Below, piece after piece: positions 6,267 to 7,724 of a stretch of 7,724 bases of DNA; position 1 is the first letter of the stretch, and each line of letters opens with the position of its first letter. A model generated the notes under the pieces. That model did no database searches and was not told the origin of the DNA. It saw only the letters and a list, made by a program, of their open reading frames with translations. Origin of the DNA: Pedosphaera sp. (lineage in GTDB: Bacteria; Verrucomicrobiota; Verrucomicrobiia; Limisphaerales; UBA9464); the NCBI GenBank assembly GCA_009695405.1, contig SIAZ01000172.1, positions 1 to 7,724 of the forward strand, written 5' to 3'. The translations under genes were made by a program, and so were the position numbers.

Positions 6267-7553
6267 ATGAATCAACAAAGAATTTCCTTAAATTTTTCTA
6301 CTATTATGGGTTCAGTTTTTTCCAGTTGGGCAGGGCTGATCGGTTGCTTTTTGTTCCTTGTCATGGGGTGTAATCCAAGCCGAGAAGTAACTACAGTCGA
6401 GCCTCAAGCCCAAGTGGATGAGGCTGCGCAACCCCATGAGGCTGAGAAGTACCGGCCCAGAGTGGCGAAATTGGAAACTGAGAGCGCGAGTGAGGCGGCA
6501 CCTGAATCAAGTGTCGTCGAAGTGAAGCCGACTGTTGCAGCGAATCTCAGTGCAGAAATGGAATCTTTGATGGCCGATGCCGCGGCGGGAAATGCAGCAG
6601 TTCAAGCGGAGTTAGGTCATTCTTATGCTACCGGTGAGTCGGGACGGATCGATTTTAAGGAAGCGGTAAAATGGCTTCGGGCGGCGGCCGACCAAGGGCA
6701 ACCACGCGGTCAAGCTCTCCTTGGGGTGATGTATTCCAAAGGTCGCGGGGTGGCCCGTGACGAGCAGGAGGCTGCTAAATTATTTCTACGAGCGGCGGAG
6801 CAGGGAGACTCTGTAGGGCAGTATAATTTGGGACTACTCTATTTGAACGGTCAGGGAGTCGAAGCTGACAGCGCTGTCGCCAGTGAGTGGTTTCGAAAGG
6901 CTGCCGAACAAGGCGACGCCATGGCCCAGTTAAATTTGGCAATGGAGCGTGCCCGAAGAGATAATGTTGAGTTGAGTATGAGTGAAATCTCTGGGTTTTA
7001 CGTTAAGGCAGCTCAGCAAGGGAATGTTGAGGGGCAGACGGCTTTAGCCTCGATGTTTGCCAAAGGACGCGGCGTTGAACAAAATTCAGAAGAAGCGTTA
7101 AAGTGGTACTCACAAGCCGCCAATTCAGGAGATCCGAAGGCCCTTCATTGGATGGCGGTGACCTATAACAATGGCAACGACGTTCCCAAGGATTTAAACA
7201 AAGCGTTGGAGTTATACACCAAGGCGGCCGATGCCGGCTATGCTCTGTCCCAATACAATTTAGGAATGATTTATGGCAGCGGACAGGGTGCTGAAAATCG
7301 GGATGATGTTGCCCTGCAATTATTTCAAAAAGCGGCGGAACAAAATCTTCCAAGTGCCGAACGAGAGCTAGCCTCCTTTTACGAAGCGGGTCGGGGCACT
7401 GCCCAAGATCTTGTGGAGGCGTATCGCTGGTATTCTCAAGCAGCCTCTCACGGGGATACGGAGGCTTTTCGATTGAAGACTGAATTAAGCCAAAAACTGA
7501 GCGCCAATCAGATTAGAATTGCTGAATTAAGTCTGGGTAAACCGAGGCCTTGA
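6267..7553 (+). CDS. Sel1-repeat (SLR/TPR-like) lipoprotein
   Basis: A 428-residue predicted lipoprotein built of Sel1-like repeats, helical pairs that act as protein-interaction scaffolds. The signal sequence (Arg5, hydrophobic 22-33) ends in LFLVMGC, with Cys35 as probable lipidated residue; Met at -2 is a slightly unusual lipobox. Residues 36-95 form a Glu/Ala/Pro/Val-rich linker, a likely flexible tether. About eight repeats of 36 residues fill roughly 109-397, with the pattern A...LG.mY..G.GV..D...A..W...AA.QG (clear examples YNLGLLYLNGQGV and YNLGMIYGSGQG). The fourth repeat is degenerate and lacks the glycine turn. A 31-residue tail (ELSQKLSANQIRIAE) matches the capping helix common in these proteins. 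It lies 17 bases after the ThuA gene, so it is probably co-transcribed. No enzymatic role is suggested; a scaffold for the exported partners is inference. Confidence 0.87.
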   Translation: MNQQRISLNFSTIMGSVFSSWAGLIGCFLFLVMGCNPSREVTTVEPQAQVDEAAQPHEAEKYRPRVAKLETESASEAAPESSVVEVKPTVAANLSAEMESLMADAAAGNAAVQAELGHSYATGESGRIDFKEAVKWLRAAADQGQPRGQALLGVMYSKGRGVARDEQEAAKLFLRAAEQGDSVGQYNLGLLYLNGQGVEADSAVASEWFRKAAEQGDAMAQLNLAMERARRDNVELSMSEISGFYVKAAQQGNVEGQTALASMFAKGRGVEQNSEEALKWYSQAANSGDPKALHWMAVTYNNGNDVPKDLNKALELYTKAADAGYALSQYNLGMIYGSGQGAENRDDVALQLFQKAAEQNLPSAERELASFYEAGRGTAQDLVEAYRWYSQAASHGDTEAFRLKTELSQKLSANQIRIAELSLGKPRP

Positions 7554-7572
7554 GCCGAGTTGTCTCACCTAA

Positions 7573-7724
7573 GTTAGCAGGGCGTTTGGCTGGTGGCTGG
7601 AAAGGGCCGATGGAAAGGGGGTAAAAGAAACGGCTAGACATAAGCCGCTGAAAATGTTGCCCTACGTTGGTGAATACACCTGACAATTTAAACAGCGGGA
7701 CCCAGTCGCAACAACTGGGTAAGC
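7573..7724 (+). other. Structured non-coding stretch, possible group II intron domain I (5' part)
   Basis: No gene is recognisable here. Three perfect short hairpins follow each other: CGGCT/AGCCG (7631-7635 with 7643-7647, 7-base loop), GGTG/CACC (7669-7672 with 7677-7680, loop AATA) and ACCCAGT/ACTGGGT (7700-7706 with 7714-7720, loop CGCAACA). From memory, the order AGGGCGTT (7579-7586), ACGTTGG (7664-7670), ACCTGACAAT (7677-7686) and AGTCGCAA (7704-7711) resembles domain I of group II introns such as Ll.LtrB. There a hairpin loop with CGCAA carries the epsilon-prime contact. Against it, the conserved GUGYG intron start is not found upstream, so the copy would be 5'-truncated or divergent. 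The reverse transcriptase and domain V would lie beyond the window. Confidence 0.33.

Noticed and set aside
7700..7720. Intrinsic terminator of the operon (7-bp GC-rich hairpin)
   Set aside because: It is followed by AAGC at the window end rather than a T run, and lies 147 bases past the last stop.
7669..7724. Cobalamin riboswitch, tmRNA or tRNA at the right edge
   Set aside because: The CGCAACAACTG stretch only loosely resembles the cobalamin B12 box, whose other motifs are missing. The 5-bp/7-base hairpin at 7631-7647 lacks the anticodon-loop U33 and the rest of a tRNA cloverleaf. No tmRNA ends are seen.
7554..7724. Minus-strand open frame across the right edge as the end of a convergent gene
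   Set aside because: The translated sequence shows no recognisable motif, and the region is dominated by hairpins; openness over about 170 bases is not evidence for coding.

Overview
The window looks like a chromosomal segment from a bacterium of the PVC group (Verrucomicrobia or Planctomycetes type). The main reason is the central gene set: a large exported multiheme c-type cytochrome with a PA14-like insert, a secreted beta-propeller 'dehydrogenase-like' protein and a ThuA-domain protein. These families are expanded and typically co-located in that group. Base composition is moderate, and Shine-Dalgarno sites are weak or absent before the genes. This is inference from family knowledge; no marker gene is present.

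Left edge (1-867). Bases 1-147 are the end of an insertion sequence. On the minus strand there is the start of an IS3-family OrfA transposase, and the IS tip (a TG...CA terminus) lies at 147. Directly abutting it at 148 is an intact ATPase domain of an MsbA-type ABC exporter that has lost its membrane domain and the first part of its ATPase domain. The apparent GTG start at 148 is simply the first codon after the insertion, so this is an exporter gene broken by an IS. Bases 868-970 are a 103-bp spacer without a gene or a convincing terminator.

Centre (971-7553). Four genes run in the same direction: pentaheme cytochrome c with PA14-like domain (971-3706), propeller protein (overlapping it, 3700 or 3706 to 5193), ThuA-like protein (5215-6249) and Sel1-repeat lipoprotein (6267-7553). 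Spacings are an overlap, then 21 and 17 bases, so they look like one operon. All four carry an N-terminal export signal, so the products should act outside the cytoplasm. A reasonable reading is an extracytoplasmic sugar or glycoside oxidation module: the propeller and ThuA proteins handle a carbohydrate, the cytochrome accepts or relays electrons and may touch carbohydrate through its PA14-like domain, and the Sel1 lipoprotein acts as a protein-interaction scaffold. The substrate cannot be read from the sequence.

Right edge (7554-7724). No coding region is evident. The stretch holds three clean hairpins and short motifs resembling domain I of a group II intron, including a hairpin whose loop contains CGCAA. 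The expected GUGYG 5' end is not seen. If correct, this would be the left part of a second mobile element, continuing past the window.
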